Part shown: piece by piece, positions 1-6,648 of the stretch
Numbering within the stretch: the stretch's first letter is position 1
Layout: every line of letters begins with the position of its first letter
NCBI GenBank assembly: GCA_964425255.1
Contig: CAYRMV010000080.1
Location: forward strand, 1 to 15,932
Length of the DNA stretch: 15,932 bases
DNA from: CAYRMV01 sp964425255
GTDB lineage: Bacteria > Bacteroidota > Bacteroidia > Flavobacteriales_D > Crocinitomicaceae
Direction of reading: 5' to 3'
The notes under the pieces: model-generated
Told to the model about the DNA's origin: nothing
The model's database searches: none
The model's input: the letters and a program-made list of their open reading frames with translations, nothing else
Translations under genes and position numbers: made by a program

Positions 1-1944
1 TGGAACCGTCTTTTTGCCAATGAATCGTTGATGAAATTCGATTTTATCTCCCGTTGCTTTTGTTGAAACCCATTCCTCTTCCGAAAAGCGTTCGTACGGA
101 ATTTTCAAGGCTTTCAAGATTTTTGTCAAATCATGGTAATTTCCATCTTTCGAAATAGGAGCCTGACTAACACGCTTGTTTTTCTCGTTGATGGCTTGGT
201 GGTATCTCAAAGCCCCTGCATATACTTTGTTAGCAATTGCTGAAAACACCGTTCCTGAAACCGTTGCACCGTAAATATTTTCCCCTGAAGCAGTCACCGA
301 AACAATGCAAGAATACATCGGTTTGTCCACTGGAAAATAGCCTACGAAAGAAGCCAAATACCGTTTTTCTCCTTTTGCTCCGTAGCGCATATCATCATTC
401 AAAATTTCTGCTGTTCCTGTTTTTCCAGCCACTTCAAAATAGGATGATTTTAAGTTTCTTCCCGTTCCGTTTTTCATCACACCCGCCAAACAATCTTGCA
501 ACGTTTTCAAGGTTGATTGTGAACACAACTGTTCTTTCATCACAACAGGTTGAAACGATTTTACCACTTCTACTCCGCGGCGAATTTCTTTCACAAATTG
601 AGGTTTTACCATACGACCATTGTTGGCAACTGCATTGTAGAAAGTCAGCGTTTGAAGAGGAGTCAATTGAACTTCGTAGCCAATCGACATCCAAGCCAAA
701 GATCCACCCCACCAATTTGGATGTTTGGGAGCATACATCGTTGGTTTTGGTTCACCCGCCAAATCCAATCCCAAAGGCTGATCCAATCCGTATGATTTTA
801 GTCGACTAACAAAAGCCTGAGGTTCGTTTCGATACGCATTGAAAATGATTTTAGAAATCACATTCGAAGACTTTTCAAAAGCTTGCTTAATCGTGATGCG
901 ACCGTAGTTATAATTATGCGCTTCATTCAATGTTTTACCAAAGAAATTGTATTTTGGACCAGCTGAAACCGTATCCATAATTTCAATTTTCTTATCTTCC
1001 AATGCAGCCATCAAAGACGCCAATTTGAACGTTGATCCTGGCACTTCTTTGGTTCCGATTGCGTGGTTGTACAATTCGTGGTAATCGCCATCGTTTGCAC
1101 GCGAAAGATTGACAACCGCCTTAACAAATCCTGTTTTCACATCCATCACAATCACCGATCCACTGATGGCATTTTGCATTTTCAATTGGCGATACAATTC
1201 GGAGTGAGCTACTTCTTGAATTTCAGTATCAATCGAAGTAACCACGTCAGCACCTTCCACGGCATCCTTCACAATTTGACCCGTTTTTTTCCAACCAGTA
1301 GATATTTTTTGTTCGATTTCTTCTCCTGGTTCTCCCACCAAATATTCATGATAAGCACCGTCAATTCCGACACGAAGTTCTTTTCCTCCTTCATTTTGGT
1401 AATACCCCAAAGTTCGTTTCAATAACTCTCCGTGAGGACGTTTGCGGATCACTGTTTCTTCAGTATCAATCAATCCGCCTTTGAAACGGCCTTTGTTGAA
1501 AATCGGGAATTCACGTAATTTGCGTCTTTCTTCGTTGGTTGCTTTGCGTTTGATCAACAAATAGCGGCTTCCACGCTCACGCCCTTTTCGCATGTAAACT
1601 TCGTATTCACGAGCGGACATTTCGGGGAATAATTGTGCCAACTTAACGCTTAAATCAGTCACATTTTTGGAAAACAATTCATCCGAAGGAACCGTGCAAT
1701 CCATGTGAATATCAAAGAACGAAACCGACGTTACTAATGGCGTGCGGTTTGCATCCAAAATTTCACCTCGACGAGGAAAACGCTTTACAATACGCGTTGG
1801 AATTTTTTTGATGGGAGTTTCATACACATTCGAAACCCCTTCCGATTGAATCGAAACCATTTTAAAGAAAACCACGAGAACAATCGCTACAAAACCGAAA
1901 TACAGCAAGTAGGCTCTCCACAATATGTCCTTCTTTTCACTCAC
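1..1944 (-). CDS. ftsI: Penicillin-binding protein, division transpeptidase FtsI (3' end cut off by window edge)
   Basis: Septal peptidoglycan transpeptidase anchored in the inner membrane; 648 codons are visible and the frame is still open at base 1. Seen: a short cytoplasmic tail, one membrane helix at about residues 12-28, a dimerisation-type segment beginning RRGEILDANR, then the transpeptidase domain with all three class motifs: S304-T-F-K307 (acylated serine), SSN at 359-361 and KTG at 508-510. After about residue 610 a PASTA-like segment seems to begin. The start is inferred to be GTG at 1944: it overlaps the ftsL stop as GTGA, keeps the membrane helix, and is preceded by AGGAAG; the next in-frame ATG would delete the helix. 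The dcw location after mraZ, rsmH and ftsL supports FtsI rather than an elongation-type PBP2. Confidence 0.93.
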   Translation of the reverse strand, partial: MSEKKDILWRAYLLYFGFVAIVLVVFFKMVSIQSEGVSNVYETPIKKIPTRIVKRFPRRGEILDANRTPLVTSVSFFDIHMDCTVPSDELFSKNVTDLSVKLAQLFPEMSAREYEVYMRKGRERGSRYLLIKRKATNEERRKLREFPIFNKGRFKGGLIDTEETVIRKRPHGELLKRTLGYYQNEGGKELRVGIDGAYHEYLVGEPGEEIEQKISTGWKKTGQIVKDAVEGADVVTSIDTEIQEVAHSELYRQLKMQNAISGSVIVMDVKTGFVKAVVNLSRANDGDYHELYNHAIGTKEVPGSTFKLASLMAALEDKKIEIMDTVSAGPKYNFFGKTLNEAHNYNYGRITIKQAFEKSSNVISKIIFNAYRNEPQAFVSRLKSYGLDQPLGLDLAGEPKPTMYAPKHPNWWGGSLAWMSIGYEVQLTPLQTLTFYNAVANNGRMVKPQFVKEIRRGVEVVKSFQPVVMKEQLCSQSTLKTLQDCLAGVMKNGTGRNLKSSYFEVAGKTGTAEILNDDMRYGAKGEKRYLASFVGYFPVDKPMYSCIVSVTASGENIYGATVSGTVFSAIANKVYAGALRYHQAINEKNKRVSQAPISKDGNYHDLTKILKALKIPYERFSEEEWVSTKATGDKIEFHQRFIGKKTVP

Positions 1945-2354
1945 TTTTCTTCCTTTTTTACTCGTATTACTTTCACCGGATTGGTCGTTTCTTTCAAGCC
2001 TTTCGGGCTCAATTGATTGACTAATTCTATTCGGCGTGTTTCTTCTTCTAATCTTGCTTTTGACTCGACAAATTCAGCTGTTGCAGCATCCAGTTCTTTT
2101 TGAGAAGTGTCGATATCTTTCATCAATTGTTTTCCGTAATATCCTTTAGCGACTAATAAAATCAACAAGAAAACCACATAAAAAACAAAGGATAAATTAT
2201 TGATTACAAATTCTTTTGCTAAAAAATCTCCATTTAATATTTGGACAAAAGGATTCGCTTTAGTCGACTTTTTAGCCGGCTTTTTCGTTGCTTTTTTTTC
2301 CTTTTGCTTTTCCTGAGCAGCAACCGTTTCCTTATCTACATACTCATTATTCAT
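1941..2354 (-). CDS. ftsL: FtsL-like small bitopic division protein
   Basis: A 137-residue protein with a Lys-rich cytoplasmic N-terminus (about 17-36), one membrane helix at about 50-69 and a charged, coiled-coil-like region at about 80-115. This is the layout of FtsL, which in known systems joins FtsB and FtsQ to activate septal wall synthesis. FtsL sequences diverge too fast for recognition by motif, so the call rests on size, topology and position between rsmH and ftsI. I chose the ATG at 2354, which overlaps the rsmH stop as ATGAATAA; an upstream in-frame codon at 2369 would add five residues and lengthen the overlap to 23 bases. The stop overlaps the ftsI GTG start, so coupled translation is likely. 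Confidence 0.82.
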   Translation of the reverse strand: MNNEYVDKETVAAQEKQKEKKATKKPAKKSTKANPFVQILNGDFLAKEFVINNLSFVFYVVFLLILLVAKGYYGKQLMKDIDTSQKELDAATAEFVESKARLEEETRRIELVNQLSPKGLKETTNPVKVIRVKKEEK

Positions 2355-3285
2355 GGTCTTTTTCTGCAATTCTCAATTTAGCACTTCGTGCGCGTGAATT
2401 TTGCTCAATCTCTTCGTCGGATGGACTAATCGGTTTGCGTGTGATTTCCGTAAATGGCTTCAATACATTTCCGAAAAAATCCTTTTCGATTGAACCATCT
2501 AAATTTCCTCGTTTCATGAAATTTTTCACCAAACGATCTTCCAAAGAATGGTAAGACATCACCACCAATCGGCCACCTGGTTTCAAAATTTCGGGGGTTT
2601 GCAACAAGAGTTTTTCCAAGACATCCATTTCTTGATTTACCTCTATTCGAAGTGCTTGAAAAACTTGCGCAAAAAATTTATGTTCTTTGAATTTCGGTGC
2701 AATAGGAGTCAAACAAGCGATCAAGTCACCTGTGGTTTGAATCGCACCTCTTTCACGCTCACGAACGATGGTTCCCGCTACTCTTCCGGGGCTTTGCACT
2801 TCACCATACAAACGCAAAATGCGAATCAATTCATGTTCTTCATAGGTATTGACCAATTTTGCCGCGGTAAAATCACCCGATTGATTCATACGCATATCCA
2901 AATCATCGTTGGAACGAATCGAAAAACCTCGGTTTCCAGCGTCAAATTGGTGAGAAGAAACGCCTAAATCAGCCAAAATACCATCAACTTGACCCAAAAC
3001 GGGTTTTCCGTTGTGACGAATTAAACGCAAATGATTTTTTAAGAAAGCGAAATTGGATGCTAAGAACTGAAAATTGGGAGCTTCCCACGCATTTTTCGCC
3101 GCATCCGGATCTTGATCTACTGAAATCAGCAATCCATTTTCATTCAACTGCTTGAAAATTTCACGGGAATGCCCGCCTCCACCGAAAGTAACATCGATAT
3201 AAACACCATCAGGACGGATATTCAATCCATCCAAACAAGGTTGTAACATTACCGGAACGTGGTATGTGTATTCGTTATTCGTCAT
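2347..3285 (-). CDS. rsmH: 16S rRNA (cytosine(1402)-N4)-methyltransferase RsmH (MraW)
   Basis: SAM-dependent enzyme that methylates N4 of C1402 in the decoding centre of 16S rRNA. Seen in the 312-residue product: an N-terminal HVPVML segment, the SAM-binding glycine loop DVTFGGGGHS (31-40), acidic DQDPDA (57-62), DGILADLGVSSHQFD (101-115) with the family's DLGVSS signature, and YHSLEDR near the C-terminus. Length matches the family's usual 300-320. The ATG at 3285 is preferred; it overlaps the last 11 bases of mraZ (ATGACGAATAA) and has GGGAG directly before it, while an upstream in-frame GTG at 3297 would add four residues. It is the second gene of the dcw cluster, as in most bacteria. Confidence 0.96.
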   Translation of the reverse strand: MTNNEYTYHVPVMLQPCLDGLNIRPDGVYIDVTFGGGGHSREIFKQLNENGLLISVDQDPDAAKNAWEAPNFQFLASNFAFLKNHLRLIRHNGKPVLGQVDGILADLGVSSHQFDAGNRGFSIRSNDDLDMRMNQSGDFTAAKLVNTYEEHELIRILRLYGEVQSPGRVAGTIVRERERGAIQTTGDLIACLTPIAPKFKEHKFFAQVFQALRIEVNQEMDVLEKLLLQTPEILKPGGRLVVMSYHSLEDRLVKNFMKRGNLDGSIEKDFFGNVLKPFTEITRKPISPSDEEIEQNSRARSAKLRIAEKDHE

Positions 3286-3733
3286 CTCCCAAATCACCCA
3301 TTACTTCGTCCGCTAAGTCAGCAAAATCAGCCATATTACCTTCGATCAATTCGAAGTATTTAGCCTTGTCCCAAATTTCAATGCGATCGTTGTATGCAAT
3401 GAGCATCGCGTCTTTATCCAAGCCAACACGCTCCATGTGCGTCACTGGAATCAAAATTCGTCCTGCTGCGTCAAGCGCAACCGCTTTTGCTCCTTGGTGG
3501 AACAAACGATAGAACATCCGATTCTTTGGTTTGAACAAATTCAGTTTTGATAGTTTTTCGCTCAACTTCTCCCACTCATTCATCGGGTACAATGTCAAAC
3601 ACTCTTCAAAACCTTTATTCAGCATGAAATTTTCTTGGGCAGCAGGAGCAAGTTGCTTCCGTAAACCTGACGGAAACAAGAAACGCCCTTTGGCGTCCAA
3701 CTTTACTTCATATTCTCCTACTAAACCTGACAT
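3275..3733 (-). CDS. mraZ: Transcriptional regulator MraZ
   Basis: DNA-binding protein with two AbrB-like half domains that forms ring oligomers and, in studied bacteria, regulates its own dcw operon. The 152-residue product shows the two half-domain signatures, DAKGR at 13-17 and DAAGR at 88-92, and begins MSGLVGEYEV as typical MraZ does. The in-frame codon 13 residues further upstream (3772) was rejected: the added residues are hydrophobic, unlike MraZ, and the extension would run into the GTGG box at 3769-3782. The C-terminal tail is acidic (MADFADLADE and after). It is the first gene of the cluster, and the boxes upstream suggest autoregulation. Confidence 0.95.
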   Translation of the reverse strand: MSGLVGEYEVKLDAKGRFLFPSGLRKQLAPAAQENFMLNKGFEECLTLYPMNEWEKLSEKLSKLNLFKPKNRMFYRLFHQGAKAVALDAAGRILIPVTHMERVGLDKDAMLIAYNDRIEIWDKAKYFELIEGNMADFADLADEVMGDLGDDE

Positions 3734-3768
3734 AACGGTAATAATGGGTAAAATTAAGGGAAATATCT

Positions 3769-3782
3769 CCACTTTTTACCAC
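3769..3782 (-). promoter_or_regulatory. Candidate MraZ box in mraZ leader (GTGG-N6-GTGG)
   Basis: On the minus strand this reads GTGGTAAAAAGTGG, two GTGG units on one helical turn, ending 36 bases before the mraZ start codon. It contains AAAGTGG, close to the AAAGTG(T/G) repeats reported for MraZ in Mollicutes and related to the TGGG repeats of E. coli. A weak -7 match, TAAATTGG (3789-3782), lies just upstream, so a protein bound here would cover the likely transcription start. That MraZ binds it is inference. Confidence 0.6.
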
Positions 3783-3888
3783 CAATTTACACAATGTTGA
3801 TAACTTCTTACGGAATCTAGCCGAACAAGGTTACAATTGAACATCAAAAAGTATTGATTTTATTGAATTTTAGTAAAAATATAGAAGA

Positions 3889-3902
3889 GTGGTAAAAAGT
3901 GG
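3889..3902 (+). promoter_or_regulatory. Second copy of the GTGG box, opposite orientation
   Basis: The same 14 bases, GTGGTAAAAAGTGG, now on the plus strand, 106 bases from the first copy and about 150 bases before the engB start. A third GTGG follows at 3918-3921. Two identical 14-mers in one short gap suggest a real binding site, either for looping at mraZ or for control toward engB. The role is inferred. Confidence 0.5.
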
Positions 3903-3916
3903 TAGAAAAAAATCAA

Positions 3917-3925
3917 TGTGGATAA
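3917..3925 (-). promoter_or_regulatory. Perfect DnaA-box match (TTATCCACA)
   Basis: The minus strand reads TTATCCACA, the strongest E. coli DnaA-box sequence. A one-mismatch copy in the same orientation, TTATCAACA, lies at 3795-3803. Two boxes are too few for an origin, but DnaA can act as a transcription factor. A chance match in AT-rich DNA is possible. Confidence 0.35.
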
Positions 3926-4029
3926 ATTGACCCCACATTTAAGATATAAAAACATAGAAAATGGAGTTAGGTATTTCCAACCGTTTCGCAAGGCTGAGCC
4001 ATCATCTCTTTAGAATGATTGATTTTACC

Positions 4030-4037
4030 TACCTTTG
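4030..4037 (+). promoter_or_regulatory. Bacteroidota -7 box of engB
   Basis: TACCTTTG fits TAnnTTTG exactly and is followed by CAC, as in many Bacteroidota promoters. The expected start would fall near 4044, leaving a leader of about 10 bases before the ATG at 4055. No good TTTG -33 box is visible at the usual spacing. Confidence 0.6.
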
Positions 4038-4054
4038 CACTAAATTTTAAGATT

Positions 4055-4645
4055 ATGTTGATTAAGTCCGCTTCTTTCGTTATTAGTAACACCGACCACA
4101 AACTGTGTCCGCAGGACGGCAAACCTGAATTTGCTTTTATTGGTCGTTCCAACGTAGGGAAATCGTCGTTAATCAACATGTTAACAGGTCAAAAAAAACT
4201 GGCAAAAACTTCTTCCACTCCTGGGAAAACACAGTTGATCAACCATTTCGACATCAACAACGAGTGGTATTTGGTGGATTTACCTGGATATGGTTTTGCA
4301 AAAGTTTCTAAATCGAAACGTGCCACCTTCGAGCAGTTTATTTCGGATTATTTGTTGGATCGCCCAACCTTAGTTAATACATTTGTTTTATTAGATTCTC
4401 GCCTTGAACCACAAAAAATTGATCTTGAATTCATGAACTGGTGCGGCGAAAAGGGAATTCCTTTTTCAATGGTCTTCACTAAAATTGACAAATTATCTTC
4501 CTCTGCATTGCAGAAAAACCTCGCTGCTTATCGCAAAGAAATGCTCAAATATTGGGAAGAACTTCCTCCCGTTTTTACCACGTCCAGCGAATCCAGCTTT
4601 GGAAAAGAAAAATTATTGAATTATATCGGGCAGTTGTTGTCTTGA
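4055..4645 (+). CDS. engB: Ribosome biogenesis GTPase EngB (YihA/YsxC)
   Basis: TRAFAC-class GTPase needed for late assembly of the large ribosomal subunit. The 196-residue product shows G1 GRSNVGKS (30-37), a TPGKTQ stretch (55-60) at the G2 position, G3 DLPG (75-78), G4 TKID (142-145) and a TSS G5-like motif (176-178). The length is normal for EngB. The ATG at 4055 is preferred over an in-frame TTG at 4019, because the product then begins at the usual distance from G1 and the -7 promoter box lies inside the longer version. It is transcribed away from the dcw cluster and ends in the gap with the palindrome. Confidence 0.96.
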   Translation: MLIKSASFVISNTDHKLCPQDGKPEFAFIGRSNVGKSSLINMLTGQKKLAKTSSTPGKTQLINHFDINNEWYLVDLPGYGFAKVSKSKRATFEQFISDYLLDRPTLVNTFVLLDSRLEPQKIDLEFMNWCGEKGIPFSMVFTKIDKLSSSALQKNLAAYRKEMLKYWEELPPVFTTSSESSFGKEKLLNYIGQLLS

Positions 4646-4688
4646 GATTGAGGGAATTGATTCGTTTATTATATCCAGTTGAAATAAA

Positions 4689-4722
4689 CCAGTTGAGGCG
4701 CGATTAATCGCGCCTCAACTGG
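4689..4722. repeat. Perfect 34-bp palindrome, REP-like
   Basis: Left arm CCAGTTGAGGCGCGATT pairs with the right arm over all 17 positions with no spacer. The arms are GC-rich in an AT-rich gap. Neither strand has a U-run directly after it, so a standard intrinsic terminator is unlikely. Direct copies of CCAGTTGA occur at 4675-4682 and again in the left arm (4689-4696). The GCGCGATTAATCGCGC core resembles dispersed palindromic repeats I recall from other bacterial genomes, but this is recall, not a search. Confidence 0.75.
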
Positions 4723-4781
4723 GAATATTTTGATTGAAATAAATATTTTAAACATTTGTAAATCAATGCTTTAGGTAAAAA

Positions 4782-4834
4782 TTAAATTTCCCATATCGGA
4801 ATATCCCGATTTTGAAAAAAAAGGGAAAATTTAA
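4782..4834 (-). terminator. Nested inverted repeat downstream of hemH
   Basis: On the minus strand the end of hemH runs into an outer arm TTAAATTTTCCC, whose partner GGGAAATTTAA is followed by TTTTT. An inner hairpin has arms ATCGG and CCGAT (4795-4810). The outer stem has a one-base bulge and includes the hemH stop codon. It may be a weak terminator or 3'-end stabiliser; the stem is AT-rich and the loop long, so confidence is modest. Confidence 0.4.
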
Positions 4835-5853
4835 CCCATTTTACTGCGAACCAAATCCTCCAAACAATCAATAAACCTCGGATGATCATTCGAACTTGGA
4901 ACCAACTGCACTTTTTCTCCGCCGTGCTCTTCGAAAATTTCTTGGTATTCTTCGCCAATTTCAATAATGGTTTCCAAGCAATCCGCTACGAAAGCCGGAC
5001 TGAAGACCAATAATTTTTTAGCGCCTTTTTTACCCCACTCTTCGACAATTTTATCTGAAAAAGGTTCCAACCATTTTTTGTCCAAGCGCGACTGGAAACA
5101 AACCGTGTAATCTTCTTCTTTCAAACCCAACTTTTCGGCAATCAAACGAGTCGTTGCAAAAGAAGTCGCTTTGTAGCAGAAACGATTATCATCGGTGATT
5201 TCGGTCTCACAAGCGTGATCTTTACACAAACCATCGTTATACACTTTATCCACTTGGCGTTCCGGCAAACCGTGGTATGAAAACAAGACATGATCGTACT
5301 CACTCAAATTAAATGCTTTAGCACGATCTACCACCGCATCGATGTAACCCGCATGATCGTAAAACTGAGAAATAACCGAAACATCCGGAATCACCCACCA
5401 TTTACGGATTATTTTCATTGCTTTTTCGATTGCTGAACCCGTGGACGCACTCGCGTATTGAGGAAAGAGCGGCAACAAAATTATCTGGTCGTAGTTTGCT
5501 TTGTGCATACGATCTAGCACCACATCCATGCTTGGATTTTGGTAGCGCATCGCTACTTCAACCGTCACTTCATCACCTGCAAAACGTGCTTGTAACAATT
5601 GCTGAACGGAATTTGTGTGTGTAATCAAAGGAGAAACACCCTTTCCATGTTCCCACAATTCTTTGTAAATTTTGGCCGATTTCGGAGCACGAAAGGGAAC
5701 AATGATTCCATTCACCAACAAGGTGCGTGGCAACCACGGAATGTCAATCACCCGAGGGTCGTTCAAAAATTCGCTCAAATAGCGACGCACATCACTTGTT
5801 TTGGGACTATCCGGTGTTCCCAACTGAATCAAAAGTACTCCGATTTTCTTCAT
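4831..5853 (-). CDS. hemH: Ferrochelatase
   Basis: Inserts ferrous iron into a porphyrin at the end of haem synthesis. The 340-residue product has the family's N-terminal GVLLIQLGTPDSP, the FSYHGLPER motif with the likely catalytic H194, VCFQSRLDKKW (251-261) and the acidic active-site residue E294 in DCLETIIEI. Length fits bacterial ferrochelatases. An insert after the catalytic His (about 204-228) carries C210, C215 and C226, with C252 nearby, which could be iron-sulfur or metal ligands. Whether the substrate is protoporphyrin IX or coproporphyrin III cannot be read from these motifs. The ATG at 5853 is the only sensible start. The gene stands alone and converges on engB. Confidence 0.95.
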   Translation of the reverse strand: MKKIGVLLIQLGTPDSPKTSDVRRYLSEFLNDPRVIDIPWLPRTLLVNGIIVPFRAPKSAKIYKELWEHGKGVSPLITHTNSVQQLLQARFAGDEVTVEVAMRYQNPSMDVVLDRMHKANYDQIILLPLFPQYASASTGSAIEKAMKIIRKWWVIPDVSVISQFYDHAGYIDAVVDRAKAFNLSEYDHVLFSYHGLPERQVDKVYNDGLCKDHACETEITDDNRFCYKATSFATTRLIAEKLGLKEEDYTVCFQSRLDKKWLEPFSDKIVEEWGKKGAKKLLVFSPAFVADCLETIIEIGEEYQEIFEEHGGEKVQLVPSSNDHPRFIDCLEDLVRSKMG

Positions 5854-5858
5854 GCTTG

Positions 5859-5874
5859 CAAAAATACAAACTTA
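5859..5874 (-). promoter_or_regulatory. Candidate -7 boxes of hemH
   Basis: The minus strand carries TAAGTTTG (5874-5867) and TATTTTTG (5866-5859), both exact TAnnTTTG matches and adjacent. The first gives the more plausible start, near 5861, with a very short leader. A -33 box is not clear. Confidence 0.45.
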
Positions 5875-5982
5875 GAACAACTCTCACACTGCTTTGTTGC
5901 GCTTTCCACGAAAATCAATGGAAATGGGTTGGATTTGTAGTTCATGAAAAAACAAAAGAGTCATAAAGACAACCAAAAAAAA

Positions 5983-6018
5983 TTTGAAATTGGTGCGTAA
6001 TTGGTGTATATTTACATC
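5983..6018 (+). promoter_or_regulatory. Promoter and candidate operator of the parDE pair
   Basis: TTTG at 5983-5986, a 20-base spacer, and TATATTTA at 6007-6014 match the Bacteroidota promoter apart from the last base of the -7 box. The -7 box lies in the dyad TGTA-TATT-TACA (6005-6016), and the outer bases G6003/C6018 also pair. An antitoxin dimer bound here would block the promoter. Autoregulation is known for ParD-type antitoxins; this site is inferred. Confidence 0.5.
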
Positions 6019-6032
6019 ATAAAGCAATTACA

Positions 6033-6272
6033 ATGAAAAGACAAAGTATTTCCTTTACAGAGCCAAATGATGAATGGCTTAAAAGTCAAGTTGAAAACAA
6101 GGAGTATTCAAGTAAAAGTGAATTGATTAATGATTTAATTCGTCAAGCAAGAAATCAACAACAACAAATTAACTTTATTCGCTTAAAGTTGGATCGAGCT
6201 GAAAAATCTGGTTTCACTAGTGATTCTAAAGCAGAAATACTAGAGCAATCTAAAAAATTGTTGAATGACTGA
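6033..6272 (+). CDS. ParD-family antitoxin (type II toxin-antitoxin)
   Basis: A 79-residue protein with the layout of ParD-like ribbon-helix-helix antitoxins: a beta strand QSISFTEPNDEWLKSQV at the N-terminus, a helix with SSKSELINDLIRQAR (26-40), and a charged C-terminal tail containing LDRAEKSG (53-60) that in the family wraps around the toxin. It would neutralise the ParE-like product of the next gene and repress the shared promoter. The toxin start lies inside its last codons (ATGACTGA, 8-base overlap), typical of these pairs. Local GC is very low: 14 of 60 bases at 6121-6180. Family assignment is by recognition of the sequence pattern. Confidence 0.85.
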   Translation: MKRQSISFTEPNDEWLKSQVENKEYSSKSELINDLIRQARNQQQQINFIRLKLDRAEKSGFTSDSKAEILEQSKKLLND

Positions 6273-6552
6273 ATACAAATTGAGTCATGTTGCCAAAGAA
6301 GACTTGATACGGATTCATCAATATCGCGTAAAACAATTTGGGATTAAACAAGCTGATAAGTATTTTGAATCATTCTTTGATCACTTTGAGCTATTAGCAA
6401 AAAATCCACTCGCATTCGAATTAGTAAATTATATAAAACCTGGTTATAGACGTTGTATTTGTGGTGTTGATAGCATTTTCTTCAGGATTAATGAAAGTGT
6501 TGTAGAAATTATTACAATCATAGGGCGGCAAGATTATAATCAATTGATTTAA
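6265..6552 (+). CDS. ParE/RelE-superfamily toxin
   Basis: A 95-residue protein with the ParE pattern: YKLSHVAKEDLIRIHQY at the N-terminus (strand and helix), FGIKQADKYFESFFDHFELLAKNP in the helical hairpin, the G60-Y-R-R turn, and strands VDSIFFRI and VEIITIIGRQDY at the C-terminus. ParE toxins inhibit DNA gyrase, while the related RelE toxins cleave mRNA; the sequence favours the ParE subfamily, but the target cannot be told from it. The reading frame is intact and full length, so the module may be active. Translation is probably coupled to the antitoxin through the 8-base overlap. Confidence 0.85.
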   Translation: MTEYKLSHVAKEDLIRIHQYRVKQFGIKQADKYFESFFDHFELLAKNPLAFELVNYIKPGYRRCICGVDSIFFRINESVVEIITIIGRQDYNQLI

Positions 6553-6648
6553 TTGGATTTATTTTCAGGGAAACAGACGTAGATGGAGAATTTGTCAATC
6601 TATATTACAAAGCAAAATTTGATTAAAATTTATCTCATTTCCAAAAAA

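Larger units (their letters stand above)
3734..4054. other. Divergent mraZ-engB intergenic region
   Basis: This 321-base gap separates divergently transcribed mraZ and engB. It holds two inverted copies of a 14-bp GTGG box, a perfect DnaA-box match and a weaker one, and the engB -7 element. Bases 3961-4050 are less AT-rich than the stretch before them and could encode a 29-residue peptide, which I do not consider supported because the engB promoter lies inside it. No tRNA or other RNA gene is visible. Confidence 0.7.

Noticed and set aside
237..1425. Plus-strand open frames across the ftsI region
   Set aside because: They are antisense to the penicillin-binding protein, whose motifs fix the minus strand as coding.
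3795..3925. Chromosomal replication origin
   Set aside because: Only one perfect and one imperfect DnaA box, no dnaA gene and no box cluster.
3967..4179. Minus-strand open frame of 70 codons over the engB start
   Set aside because: It overlaps the G1 region of engB antisense and has no recognisable features.
4689..4722. Ordinary intrinsic terminator for engB
   Set aside because: The stem is perfect, but no U-run follows on either strand.
4782..4964. Minus-strand 60-codon frame at the hemH end
   Set aside because: Another frame of the hemH C-terminal coding region; no support.
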